The translations under genes were made by a program, and so were the position numbers. DNA of 64,000 bases, taken from Sphingopyxis flava. Lineage in GTDB: Bacteria > Pseudomonadota > Alphaproteobacteria > Sphingomonadales > Sphingomonadaceae. Below the pieces are notes generated by a model, which saw only the letters and a list, made by a program, of their open reading frames with translations, made no database searches and was not told the DNA's origin. Shown here piece by piece: positions 37,926-47,410 of the stretch. The first letter of the stretch is position 1; each line of letters begins with the position of its first letter. Where the stretch lies: NCBI RefSeq assembly GCF_900168005.1, contig NZ_FUYP01000004.1, positions 137,501 through 201,500 on the forward strand, given 5' to 3'.

Positions 37926-38174
37926 ATGGCGGACATGGCTCATTTCCCTCTTCGCCCGCCCGTCAAACGCTCGGTGACGATTGCGGGCCACCCGACCTCG
38001 ATCAGCCTTGAACCCGTCTTCTGGGACGCGCTCGAGGCCGCGGCGGCGCGGCTGAACCTTCCGATCAACGCCCTCGTTGCACGGATTGACGTCGAACGGA
38101 TGGAAGCGGGCAATCTGCCGAACCTCACCTCTGCGATCCGGCAGTGGTTGTGGCACGATCGCGGCGAGCACTGA
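37926..38174 (+). CDS. Ribbon-helix-helix protein (PF13467-type)
   Basis: 82 aa. KRSVTIAGHPTSISLEPVFWDALEAAAARLNLPINALVARID covers the ribbon and both helices of the RHH_4 family seen in alphaproteobacteria, followed by the conserved NLTSAIRQW. Such small proteins dimerise to bind DNA; their targets are mostly unknown. It lies downstream of phaB (45 bases) and converges with the ATP-grasp gene, so autoregulation or phaB regulation is possible but unproved. Confidence 0.85.
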   Translation: MADMAHFPLRPPVKRSVTIAGHPTSISLEPVFWDALEAAAARLNLPINALVARIDVERMEAGNLPNLTSAIRQWLWHDRGEH

Positions 38175-38178
38175 CGAG

Positions 38179-39054
38179 CTACCTTCCCGCGGTCCATGAG
38201 AGCGCGGCGTAGATGGCCCGCCCGAATGCCGCGCCGCTGTCGCGCGCGAAGTGGAGGAAGAGCGAAGGCTCGATCAGTTCAAGTTCCATGACGTGCAGCC
38301 GCCCCGCGGCGTCGCCGACCATGTCGACGCGGGCGTAGACGGGCGGTGCGGGGGCGGCGGCGAGTGCAGCGGCGGCGAGCGCCAAGGCTTCGGCATTGGC
38401 CTCCCACGCCGTCTCGCGCCCACCGAACTGCTCCTGGACGCGAAAGTCGCCCGCTTGGGGGTGTTTGATGATGGCGTGGCTATACCGGCCGGCGAAGAAG
38501 AAGAGCGAGACTTCGCCTTCGGTCAAGATGCCAGGCATCAACGGCTGGACGAGACGGCGCTGGCCGAGGGCATCGGCAGGAAGCGGGGCGCCGCGCGTGA
38601 TGCGGTGGGTACCGTCGGCCCCGCCCGAGATCGCAGGCTTGATCACCAATTCTTCGGCCCCTAACCTCGCGCGCGCATCGGCGAAGCTCGCCTCGTCGAG
38701 TGCTGAAACCTCGATCGTCGGCACGACAGCGACGCCTCCTGCACCGAGTTCGGCGAGATAGGCCTTGTCGCTGTTCCAGCGCAATACCGGCGCCGGATTG
38801 ACGACGGGCAGCGCCCCGGCCTCCAGCCGGTCGAGCAACGCGTACCAGCGCGCCGGCTCGCGCTGATAGCCCCAGGCGAAGAGCGGCATGATCAGGTCGA
38901 AACCGGCAAGATCACCGGGATCAGTCCATGCCCGCTGTTCGACCGCGAGTCCGGCTGCCGCCAGCGCCGCCGCCTTCCGCGCGAAGGCGGGCTGCCAACG
39001 CTCGACATAATCGGGCGCCGGAACGAGGAGCGCGACGCGCGGCTGGTAGGGCAT
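38179..39054 (-). CDS. ATP-grasp-domain protein (glutathione-synthetase-like)
   Basis: Start chosen at 39054 (MPYQPRVALLVPAPDYVERW), 291 aa. It is ATP-grasp: ELVIKPAISGGADGTHRI is the ATP-lysine strand-loop, YSHAIIKHPQAGDFRVQEQFGG a central segment, and ARVDMVGDAAGRLHVMELELIEPSLFLH carries the metal-binding E-L-E-x-x-E-P-S pattern close to the C-terminus. The family includes prokaryotic glutathione synthetase and cycloserine-type ligases. The substrate is unknown. It is 16 bases downstream of the NAD-GDH gene, so likely cotranscribed, which suggests a glutamate or amino-acid ligase (inference). Confidence 0.82.
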   Translation of the reverse strand: MPYQPRVALLVPAPDYVERWQPAFARKAAALAAAGLAVEQRAWTDPGDLAGFDLIMPLFAWGYQREPARWYALLDRLEAGALPVVNPAPVLRWNSDKAYLAELGAGGVAVVPTIEVSALDEASFADARARLGAEELVIKPAISGGADGTHRITRGAPLPADALGQRRLVQPLMPGILTEGEVSLFFFAGRYSHAIIKHPQAGDFRVQEQFGGRETAWEANAEALALAAAALAAAPAPPVYARVDMVGDAAGRLHVMELELIEPSLFLHFARDSGAAFGRAIYAALSWTAGR

Positions 39055-39070
39055 CGTCCTGCCGCCCTTG

Positions 39071-42000
39071 CTACCGCCCCAGAAGCCCGCGAGCCTGCCC
39101 CGCAAGGTGCGAGAGCATCGCACCATTGGGGGTCGGAATGGTCCGGGCGCGATCGACGGTCGCGCGGAACTGAGCGACACGCGGCGCCTGTTCGGCGAGC
39201 CATCGGGTCACCGCACCGTCGAGATCGTCGCCCTTCAGCCCGGCGAGGAAGCTCAGCCGCATTTGCTGAAAATCGCGCGCCAGGCTGTTGACCAGGAGCC
39301 GCTCCCACGGGTCGGTCGGGCTCATGTGCGCCGCAAGCGTCTGCGCCCAGTCGAGCCCCAAGGCCTCGCCTAGATGGGTGAAGGCATAAGTCACCGCGAC
39401 TTCGTCATCGCCGCGCCGCTCAGCAAGATCGACAATGCCGATCGCACCGTCGAGCTTGAACAGACGCACGACCGCAGCCGCGAGCCCTTCGGGCGCACCG
39501 GCCTCGAGCAGCTGCTGGCTCAGCATATCCCATTGGCGCCGTACCGATTCGCTGAGCAGGCCGTCCACGCGCGCGGTAAGTCGGTCGACACCGGGTTCGA
39601 GCCGCGCCACGAGCGCGCCCGGCTGCGCTCCCGTCGGCGCGACGCGCAGCAGATCGGCAATCTGCGATGCCATCGCCGAGGCCGCTTGGGCGAACAGCGA
39701 CAGGCGGATCGCCTCGTCGATCTTCGCTATGTCGAGCGCCTGCCAGATCTCGCGCATATCGAGCAGTTTTTCGACCGTCACGAACGCCGCCGCGACGTCG
39801 GCGAGTGAACAGCCCTCTTCCTCAACCAGCTCAAAGGGATGGACGACGCCCATGCGGTTGATGATGCGGTTGGCAAGCTTGGTCGCAATGATTTCGCGGC
39901 GCAGCTGATGCCCGGCGATTGCCTCGGCATAGTCGCGCTGCATCTCGGCGGGAAAGGCCGCGGCGAGATCGCCGTCCAGCATCGCATCGTCGGGCAGGCT
40001 GCTCGCCTCGATTGCGTCCTGCAGCGCAAGCTTCGCGGTCGACAACAGCACCGCGAGTTCGGGTCGCGCCAAGCCGCGCCCTTCCTGCGCGCGGCGCAGC
40101 AGTTCATCGTTGGCGGCGAGCCCCTCGACTTTGCGGTCGAGCCGGCCGCTGCTCTCGAACGTCTCCATCAGCCGCACCAGTGAGGGCACCGCGCCCGCGC
40201 CGCCCTTCTCGGCGATCGACAGCGCGAGCGCCTGCAGGCGATTGTCCTCGAGCACCAGCCTCGCGACATCATCGGTCATGCGAACGAGCAGCGCGTCGCG
40301 ATCGTCCTGGTTCAGCCGCCCTTCGATCATCTCGCGATTGAGCGCGATCTTGATGTTGACTTCATTGTCCGAGCAATCGACGCCCGCACTATTGTCGATA
40401 AAGTCGGTGTTAATTCTGCCGCCGCGCTGCGAAAAGGCGATGCGCGCGGCTTGCGTGACGCCGAGGTTTGCACCTTCGCCAACCACCCGGACCCGCAGAT
40501 CCTCGGCATCGACGCGCAGCGCGTCGTTCGCGGGATCGCCGACCTCGGCATTGTTCTGGCTCGCAGCCTTCAGATAGGTGCCAATCCCGCCAAACCACAA
40601 TAGGTCGACCGGCGCCTTAAGGATCGCGGAGATCAGCCCGGCGGGATCGATCTCGTCAACATTAAGGTCCAGCATCGCCTTTATCTCGGCGCTGAGCGGA
40701 ATGCTCTTCTGGGTGCGCGGGAACACGCCGCCGCCTTTGGAGATCAGCTTCTTGTCATAATCGTCCCAGCTCGATCGCGGCAGGTTGAATAGCCGCTCCC
40801 GCTCCTTCCAGCTCTTCGCCGGGTCGGGATGCGGATCGAAGAAAATGTGCCGATGATCGAACGCCGCCACGAGCTGGATCGCCTTGGAAAGCAGCATGCC
40901 ATTTCCAAACACGTCGCCCGACATGTCTCCGCAGCCGGCAACGCGGATCGTGTCGGTCTGCACGTCGACGCCCATTTCGGCGAAATGGCGCTGTACCGAA
41001 ACCCACGCACCCTTGGCGGTGATGCCCATCGCCTTGTGATCATAGCCCTTCGATCCACCGCTCGCAAAGGCATCGCCCAGCCAGAAGTCGCGCTCCATCG
41101 CGAGGCCGTTCGCCACATCCGAGAAGGTCGCGGTACCCTTGTCGGCCGCGACGACGAAATAGGGATCCTCGCCGTCGTGGATGACCACGTCCTGAGGATG
41201 AACGACGTTCCCCGCGACGATATTGTCGGTGATCGAAAGCAAGGAGCGAATGAAAATGCGGTAGCATTCGGTCCCTTCCGCAAACCAGGCGTCGCGGTCG
41301 ATCGCCGGATTTGGGAGCGTCTTGGGGTAGAAGCCGCCCTTCGCGCCGGTCGGCACGATCACGGCATTCTTGACGCGCTGCGCCTTCATCAACCCGAGGA
41401 TCTCGGTGCGGAAGTCGTCGCGCCGGTCGGACCAGCGCAGCCCGCCTCGCGCGACGGGGCCGGCGCGAAGGTGAACACCCTCGACGCGCGGCGAATAGAC
41501 CCACACCTCGCGCCACGGCAGCGGCTTGGGCAGACCCGGGACCTTGCTGCTGTCGATCTTGAACGCCAGCGCCTCGTCACCGGCAGGCGCAAAGGCATTG
41601 GTGCGCAGCGTCGCACCGATCACCGCATTGAACCGGCGCAAGATCCGGTCATCGTCGATCGACTTGATGCCTGCAAAGCCCGCCTGGATCTCGGCGTCGA
41701 GCTCTGCAGCCCGCTTCGGGTCGTGTGCCGCCGGGTCGTGCAGCGCGCGAAACCGATCGATCATTGCCCGGGTCAGCGCAGGCGCGTGACGCAGCGCGGC
41801 CACGACCGTGTCCATGCCGTAGCTCGACCCGCCCTGACGCAGATAGCGAAACCACGCGCGCAGCCAGACGATCGCCTGCGGATCGGTCTGCGTCACCAGC
41901 ATCAGTTCGTTGAAAGCATCGTCCTCCGCCGACCCTTCGAGTACCGCCGCAATGGCGCCCTCGATCACCTCAGCATGCGGCAGAAGTGTTGCCTCGTCGA

Positions 42001-43771
42001 CCGCGGCCGGCACCCGCAAGGTGAAATCGTGGATGAAGGCGGGCTGCTCCTCGCCGTCGGCGGACGGCCGGCCATAGCTCAGCGCGGTCGGAATTTCCTC
42101 AAGCACCTCGAAGCCGAAATGCTCAAGAGCGGGAACGACGTCGGAGAGCGCAAGCGCCCCTGCGAGACTGTAGGCCTTGAGGCGCAGGCGGTCGTCGCCG
42201 TCGAGACTCTTCAGTGCAAGGCGCACCCCGCGCGGATGCCCAGCATCGAGGTCGCGCAGCCGCAATATATCGCGCGCGGCCTCTTCAGGATCATAAAGAT
42301 TGCGATAGTTGGGCGGGAACAGCGGCGCAAAGCGCGCCGCGAGCGCCGCAGCGCGGCCCGCGTCGCCGCGCCTTGCCAGTGCGGCCTCGACTTCGGGCTG
42401 CCACCCGCGCACCATCTGCTCGAGCGTCGTGGCCAGCGCTTCTTCGTCGGGAATAACGCCCCCGCTGCGAAGGTCGAGCGTATAACGGAGAAGCGCGGCG
42501 CCGCCGTCTTCGAGCACCATCGTCCAGCCGATGACCCCGGCCCGGGCTTCGCGTGCCAGCATGCCCTCGATCGCCAGCCGGCGGCCGGTCGATACCTCGT
42601 CGCGCGGCAGCCAGACAAAGACGAAGAGATGCCGGCCGAGCGCGCTGCGCACCATGACCAGCTTCGGCCGGGGCCGGTCGGTAATCGACATGGAGGTGAG
42701 CGCAAGTCTTTCGAGCGAAGCGGCGTCAAAGGCAATCAGCAGGTCGTGGGGCAGCGCGGTCAGGGCGTGTGCGAGCGCCTTGCCCGCGTGGCCTGCGGGA
42801 TCGAAGCCGAATTTCGTCATCAGCGCCGACAGCTGCGCGCGCAGCACCGGGACTTTCGCAGGCGGCGTCGAAAGCGCCTGGCTGGTCCACAGCCCGGCGT
42901 GGATCGACAGCCGCTCGGCCTTCTGGTCCTTGATCTCGGGAATGATAATAAGGTCGAGAAGGACACGGCGGTGCACCGCCGAGAGCCGGTTCGACTTGAT
43001 GAGCAGCGGGCTCGACCCGCCAGCGTCGAACCACGCAAAAGCAGCCGCGAGGGCTTCGGTAGAGAGCAGCTGACTATGGCTCGAGGCGCAAATGCCGAGT
43101 GGCTCATGTGCCGAGCCGTCGCGGCTGCGCCATTCGTGTCCGAGCTGCGTCATTGCGCCGCCTTCGAACCAGCGCAGCAGCTCGGCGCCTTCGCCCTCGG
43201 TACGCATCGCAGCGTCGGCGAGCATGGCTGCGCGCATCGCCTTCCAGTCGGAAACCGCAGCGCGCACGTCGGCAAGCGCGGCCTCTATCGCGTCAAGCAG
43301 GCGGCGGCGCGCCCGAGCGTCGCCGCGCTCCAGCTCCATATAGATGACCGATTCGCGGTTCTGCGTGCCCGGCTCGGGCGCGCCTGCATCGGTCAGGGAA
43401 CCCTTCGCATCACGGGTCGCCGAAACGACCGGGTGCAGGATGCGGTGCACGACCAGCCCCTGCGCCGCGGCAACCTGCGAGGTCGAATCGACGAGGAATG
43501 GCATGTCGTCATTGACGATAGCAAGGCGCATCCGCCGGTCTGTGCCGTCCGCAGCCATGGGTTCGAGCGCGAGGACGGGGTTCCCCGGCGTACGGTCGAG
43601 CGCCGCGGCGGCTATGAACCGGCTCGCGTCGGCAAGCGCCGCTTCGTTCATGTCGTCGCCCTCGCCGGGAAGGGCGCTGCCGCGCAGGGCGGTAAGATAA
43701 GCGGTCTGGATTTTCCTGGGAACAGCGGGGACGGAGGCGGAGGAAGCGTCCGATTCCGATTGACTAGGCAT
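39071..43771 (-). CDS. NAD-specific glutamate dehydrogenase, large (about 180 kDa) type
   Basis: Start placed at the ATG at 43771 (MPSQSESDASSA), 1566 aa, the normal size for the large bacterial NAD-GDH class. The N-terminal half is a regulatory region with ACT-like segments. The catalytic region includes EVWVYSPRVEGVHLRAGPVARGGLRWSDRRDDFRTE, IVPTGAKGGFYPKTLP and the Rossmann part with NGMLLSKAIQLVAAFDHRHIFFDPHPDP. It oxidises glutamate to 2-oxoglutarate and ammonia with NAD+, usually in catabolism of amino acids. The gap to the upstream PAS gene is 166 bases, and no obvious operator is visible. Confidence 0.95.
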   Translation of the reverse strand: MPSQSESDASSASVPAVPRKIQTAYLTALRGSALPGEGDDMNEAALADASRFIAAAALDRTPGNPVLALEPMAADGTDRRMRLAIVNDDMPFLVDSTSQVAAAQGLVVHRILHPVVSATRDAKGSLTDAGAPEPGTQNRESVIYMELERGDARARRRLLDAIEAALADVRAAVSDWKAMRAAMLADAAMRTEGEGAELLRWFEGGAMTQLGHEWRSRDGSAHEPLGICASSHSQLLSTEALAAAFAWFDAGGSSPLLIKSNRLSAVHRRVLLDLIIIPEIKDQKAERLSIHAGLWTSQALSTPPAKVPVLRAQLSALMTKFGFDPAGHAGKALAHALTALPHDLLIAFDAASLERLALTSMSITDRPRPKLVMVRSALGRHLFVFVWLPRDEVSTGRRLAIEGMLAREARAGVIGWTMVLEDGGAALLRYTLDLRSGGVIPDEEALATTLEQMVRGWQPEVEAALARRGDAGRAAALAARFAPLFPPNYRNLYDPEEAARDILRLRDLDAGHPRGVRLALKSLDGDDRLRLKAYSLAGALALSDVVPALEHFGFEVLEEIPTALSYGRPSADGEEQPAFIHDFTLRVPAAVDEATLLPHAEVIEGAIAAVLEGSAEDDAFNELMLVTQTDPQAIVWLRAWFRYLRQGGSSYGMDTVVAALRHAPALTRAMIDRFRALHDPAAHDPKRAAELDAEIQAGFAGIKSIDDDRILRRFNAVIGATLRTNAFAPAGDEALAFKIDSSKVPGLPKPLPWREVWVYSPRVEGVHLRAGPVARGGLRWSDRRDDFRTEILGLMKAQRVKNAVIVPTGAKGGFYPKTLPNPAIDRDAWFAEGTECYRIFIRSLLSITDNIVAGNVVHPQDVVIHDGEDPYFVVAADKGTATFSDVANGLAMERDFWLGDAFASGGSKGYDHKAMGITAKGAWVSVQRHFAEMGVDVQTDTIRVAGCGDMSGDVFGNGMLLSKAIQLVAAFDHRHIFFDPHPDPAKSWKERERLFNLPRSSWDDYDKKLISKGGGVFPRTQKSIPLSAEIKAMLDLNVDEIDPAGLISAILKAPVDLLWFGGIGTYLKAASQNNAEVGDPANDALRVDAEDLRVRVVGEGANLGVTQAARIAFSQRGGRINTDFIDNSAGVDCSDNEVNIKIALNREMIEGRLNQDDRDALLVRMTDDVARLVLEDNRLQALALSIAEKGGAGAVPSLVRLMETFESSGRLDRKVEGLAANDELLRRAQEGRGLARPELAVLLSTAKLALQDAIEASSLPDDAMLDGDLAAAFPAEMQRDYAEAIAGHQLRREIIATKLANRIINRMGVVHPFELVEEEGCSLADVAAAFVTVEKLLDMREIWQALDIAKIDEAIRLSLFAQAASAMASQIADLLRVAPTGAQPGALVARLEPGVDRLTARVDGLLSESVRRQWDMLSQQLLEAGAPEGLAAAVVRLFKLDGAIGIVDLAERRGDDEVAVTYAFTHLGEALGLDWAQTLAAHMSPTDPWERLLVNSLARDFQQMRLSFLAGLKGDDLDGAVTRWLAEQAPRVAQFRATVDRARTIPTPNGAMLSHLAGQARGLLGR

Positions 43772-43937
43772 AGGGTGCAGCATCCCGAACCAAAAAGCGG
43801 GCCTTACGCCGACGATCGGCGGGCCGTTCGCTCGGGCCCATATGCGCCCCCCGCCCGCGGGGCTCAAGACCCGCGCGGCGTTTCGCGTAAAAATATTTCA
43901 AGATTCGGATTTTCTGTTGCGCTGCAGCGAAGATGCT

Positions 43938-45257
43938 TCAACCGCCAGGACCGATTGCAATCGCTTTTTTCGCGAGCCGCGCGACCAACGCCGCATCTTC
44001 TGCAGCCTTGGCGACAATGCCGATATGCCCGCCCGGCATCGCACGCGCGATGAGCACGACGAATTCGGCATTGCCTGCGTCATGCTCCAGGATCACTGCC
44101 GGATGCGCGCGGCGCAGCACATCGAGCGTCGCGCCCGTGTCGTCCTCGCGCGCGGCAGGCCTGCGGCGCGCTCGCACGTCCTTGACCACTCCCTTGAGGC
44201 CGCCCGGATAGCGATCGAGATAGGCAGCGAGCTCCCCGCGTCCGACCCCTTCTTCGCGAGCGTGGCCGAGCACGCACGCATATTCGGCGACCCGTGTCTT
44301 GTCATAATGCGCGCCGAAGACGAGCTTGACCACAGGGGTCATCGGCGCGCGCGCCTGCGCACTCAGCCCCGCGTCCTCGAGCAGCTCGGCGAACGCCTCG
44401 GGTTGCGTTTCGGCAACGAGCGCGAAGTCCCACGCCTTGCCGACGGCCTGATAAAGCGCGCTGCGGCTGCGGCTGTCGGCGGCGCTTGCCCGTTCGGCTG
44501 TTTCGCGCGCGGCCGCGAGCCAATCGGCAAGATCTGCATCTTCGCCCGGATCGGACGGCGCGCCGTTTGCCGGATCGAGGTCTTCGACGAGCTGGTCGAA
44601 CGCCGCAAACCCGGGAGTCGCATCGGCGGCGATATGCCCCGAGTCGGGGCCGTCGGCCCAAAGCGGCATCGGCGCAGTGAGCGGTGCGGCGCTGCGCATG
44701 GCCTGATCGACCGACAGCTGGAGTTCCTCCTCCTCGTCGGCGGGCACCGCTTCCTTCCAGTTGATGACCCCCAAAATGAAGTCGATCGTGTCGTCATCGG
44801 ACGAGAAGGGCAGCAGAATGCCGCGATACATGATCGTCAATCCGCGGTCGTTCACGAACTCGGCCTCGAAGCCGATCGGCGTGCGGTTCGCGATGATCTG
44901 GAGATAATGGTCCGTAAGCCGTGACAGCAGCGAGCGTCCCGGTATCTGGCTGATATACTGGACATCGGGGTCGATCTGCGACTCAGCGCGCAAGCGGTCC
45001 CCGAGGAAGGCGATGGCGGGGTTCTCGATCCCCGAGGTGAAGTCGAGCAGCACCGAGTGCGGGCCGAAGTCGCCCGCGCGGTCGAGGTCGAGGTCTTCCA
45101 CCGAGGGATAGGCACGATCGGCGAGCAGCGAAGCCCAGTGATTATAGGCCCGGACCTGCATTCGCCGCTCGTCGACACCGACCGCGGGGGGAGCGTCGAT
45201 GCCGCCGTCATCGTGGCCGTAGCTGCCCGTAAGCAACCCGCGCATGCTGTCCATCAA
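43938..45257 (-). CDS. PAS-domain (PAS_5-like) sensor protein without recognisable output domain
   Basis: 439 aa. The first ~170 residues match the alphaproteobacterial PAS_5 type (VQAYNHWASLLADRAYPSVEDLD-like, LLDFTSGIENPAIAFLGDRLR, DHYLQIIANRTPIGFEAEFVNDRGLTIMYRGILLPFSSDD). After an acidic linker comes a region with EFAELLEDAGLSAQ and a C-terminal helical stretch (TRVAEYACVLGHAREEGVGRGELAAYLDRY). No kinase, GGDEF or HTH domain is visible. It may be a signal-receiving adaptor. It ends 166 bases before the NAD-GDH gene; the GH97 gene lies upstream on the same strand. Confidence 0.72.
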   Translation of the reverse strand: MMDSMRGLLTGSYGHDDGGIDAPPAVGVDERRMQVRAYNHWASLLADRAYPSVEDLDLDRAGDFGPHSVLLDFTSGIENPAIAFLGDRLRAESQIDPDVQYISQIPGRSLLSRLTDHYLQIIANRTPIGFEAEFVNDRGLTIMYRGILLPFSSDDDTIDFILGVINWKEAVPADEEEELQLSVDQAMRSAAPLTAPMPLWADGPDSGHIAADATPGFAAFDQLVEDLDPANGAPSDPGEDADLADWLAAARETAERASAADSRSRSALYQAVGKAWDFALVAETQPEAFAELLEDAGLSAQARAPMTPVVKLVFGAHYDKTRVAEYACVLGHAREEGVGRGELAAYLDRYPGGLKGVVKDVRARRRPAAREDDTGATLDVLRRAHPAVILEHDAGNAEFVVLIARAMPGGHIGIVAKAAEDAALVARLAKKAIAIGPGG

Positions 45258-45350
45258 TCATCCCCAGTGGCAAACATCGGACAATGTCATGCCTCAGGAG
45301 TGGTAAAGGCCGCGTAAACGATGGGGTTTCTGCGGCTCATCGGGCCAGGT

Positions 45351-47405
45351 TTATCGTATCGCCTCCAATCGGATCGCCGCGCCGCCGCCGGGAGCAAGCC
45401 ACAGCCTGTAGGCGTCACCTTTCTTCACTTCGATGGACTCATAGGCGATTTTGTGCCGCGCCTCGGTCAGATAGGTAGCGCCCGCCCCGTCCTTCCAGAC
45501 CGTCGCAGTATAGCGCTTGCCTGGGTCGAGGAAATCAAGGCGCAGGGTCAGCGTCCGCTCGGTCGCGTCGTTAACGCCGCCGACATACCAGTCGGCGCTG
45601 TTCCGGTCCTTGCGCGCAAAGATCGCATAGTCGCCAACTTCGCCCGCGATCAGATGGCTTTCGGCCCAGTCGGCGGGCACTGCCTTGATGAACTCGAGCT
45701 CGCGCGGGTGCGCCTCCAGATTTTCGATGAAATCAGCCGCCATCTGGATTGGCGAATAAATGGCCAGATAGAGACCGAGCTGTTTGGCAAGCGTCGATGC
45801 AAATGGCGCCTTGTTCGACCCTTCGAGGCTCAGAACGCCGGGCGTGTAATCCATCGGGCCCGACAACATCCGCGTGTAAACCAGCGTCGGTTCATGGTCT
45901 GGACCGCTTCCAAAATCGCTCCACGCATTATATTCCATCCCCCGCGCTCCCTCGCGCGAAACCCAATTCGGGTATGTGCGTCGCAGCCCCGTGTCCTTCA
46001 CCGGCTCGTGGGGGTTGACCGCAATATGATGCTTTGCGGCGACTTCGACGACTTTGAGATGGTGCGTGACCTGGCGTTGCCCGTCATGCCATTCCATCGC
46101 ACGCGTCCCAGGCGCTGCACCCGGCGCGATGATCCCGCCCGCATCGGCGACATAGCCGGTCTTCACCGCCGCAACCCCGAGCTTGCCGTACAGGGCCATC
46201 GCATCGTCAAGCTGCGCTTCGTAATTTGCGATATTGCCGCCAGTCTCATGGTGACCGATCAGCGTCACGCCTTTTTTGCGCGCATAATCGGCAACCGCTT
46301 TCAGGTCGAAATCGGGGGTGGGCTCGGTGAAGCTATACGCGTCGCCGTGACCGAACCAATTGCTGTTCCAGCCCTTGTTCCACCCCTCGACGAGAACGCC
46401 GCCAAAGCCGTGCTTCGACGCGAAATCGATATATTGCTTCGTCCGTTCGCTTGTCGCGCCGTGGTTCGGCCCTTCGGCCCAGCTCCAGGGCCCACGGATC
46501 ATCCCCCACCAAATGCCGATATATTTCATCGGCTTGAACCAGCTGACGTCGCCCAGCTTGTTCGGTTCGTTGAGGTTGAGCTCGAGGTCATTCTCGACCA
46601 GCCCCGCCGCATCGTCGGCGATACGGATTGTCCGCCACGGCGTATGAAAGGGAAGGTCGCGCACGACGCGCGGCCCCCGCGACGAAGGCGCAAGCGTCGC
46701 GCGAAACTTGCGTCCCTCTACTCGCTTCAGCCACATGCCCGAATAATCGACCAGCGCGGCTTCGTGGAACGCCAGATGCGTGCCGTCGTCGAGACGCATC
46801 GTAAGCGGCGTATGCGCGGTTGCGACCGCGTCGATCGGCGTTTTTTGATACATCTGCTCGTAGCGGTTCCACTCGCCCCCCGCGATCCACCAGGCGGTGC
46901 CCTCGGGCGCGATATCGAATTCGGTGATCTCGTCGGCGATCTTCGCGGTCTTGAACCCCGCCTGTTCCGGCAGTTCGTAGCGGAAGCCGATGCCGTTATC
47001 GAACAAGCGAAAGCGCAGATTCATTGCACGGCCGCCCCAGCTTTCATCCTGGCGGAAGCGAACGAGCAGCTCATTAAAATGGTCGCGAACATAGCGCCGT
47101 TCGCCCCATGGCTGCTCCCATATATCGTCCCCGCTCGCGCGCTCGGCGCCTTCGATCGCAAAGCCGCGCTGGAGACCGACGCCGTCGGTCAGCAGGAAGC
47201 CGAGCTTCGACGGCGCGATCAACAGCTTGCCCTTGCGCGACAGCGACCAGGTCGGGCGCGCGTCGTTATCGGTCGACACAGTGAGCATGATGCTGCCGTC
47301 CGGGGAGGCAAGCGTCTGCTGCGGCCGCGCCTCCTGCGCGCGCGCGGACGTCGCGGCGAGAAGCGCGAAGGAAGTCAGAATCGCGAAAGGGGTAGGACGA
47401 AACAT
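45351..47405 (-). CDS. GH97 family alpha-glucosidase (SusB-like, inverting type)
   Basis: Start at 47405 (MFRPTPFAILTSFALLAATSARA) gives 684 aa with a signal peptide, so periplasmic or outer membrane. The catalytic TIM barrel contains VLVEGWNKGWNSNWFGHGD and the three acidic positions of the SusB type: HHETGGN, HEPVKDTGLRRTYPN and REGARGMEYNAW. Those Glu residues mark the inverting alpha-glucoside hydrolase group rather than the retaining Asp-type enzymes. It releases glucose from maltooligosaccharides. It starts five bases after the GH13 glucosidase stop, so it closes the operon. Confidence 0.93.
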   Translation of the reverse strand: MFRPTPFAILTSFALLAATSARAQEARPQQTLASPDGSIMLTVSTDNDARPTWSLSRKGKLLIAPSKLGFLLTDGVGLQRGFAIEGAERASGDDIWEQPWGERRYVRDHFNELLVRFRQDESWGGRAMNLRFRLFDNGIGFRYELPEQAGFKTAKIADEITEFDIAPEGTAWWIAGGEWNRYEQMYQKTPIDAVATAHTPLTMRLDDGTHLAFHEAALVDYSGMWLKRVEGRKFRATLAPSSRGPRVVRDLPFHTPWRTIRIADDAAGLVENDLELNLNEPNKLGDVSWFKPMKYIGIWWGMIRGPWSWAEGPNHGATSERTKQYIDFASKHGFGGVLVEGWNKGWNSNWFGHGDAYSFTEPTPDFDLKAVADYARKKGVTLIGHHETGGNIANYEAQLDDAMALYGKLGVAAVKTGYVADAGGIIAPGAAPGTRAMEWHDGQRQVTHHLKVVEVAAKHHIAVNPHEPVKDTGLRRTYPNWVSREGARGMEYNAWSDFGSGPDHEPTLVYTRMLSGPMDYTPGVLSLEGSNKAPFASTLAKQLGLYLAIYSPIQMAADFIENLEAHPRELEFIKAVPADWAESHLIAGEVGDYAIFARKDRNSADWYVGGVNDATERTLTLRLDFLDPGKRYTATVWKDGAGATYLTEARHKIAYESIEVKKGDAYRLWLAPGGGAAIRLEAIR

Positions 47406-47410
47406 CGAAA

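Noticed and set aside
40829..44053. Plus-strand open frame of about 1,074 codons opposite the NAD-GDH gene
   Set aside because: It is antisense to a well-supported gene and arises from GC-rich codon bias; no domain is recognisable in it.
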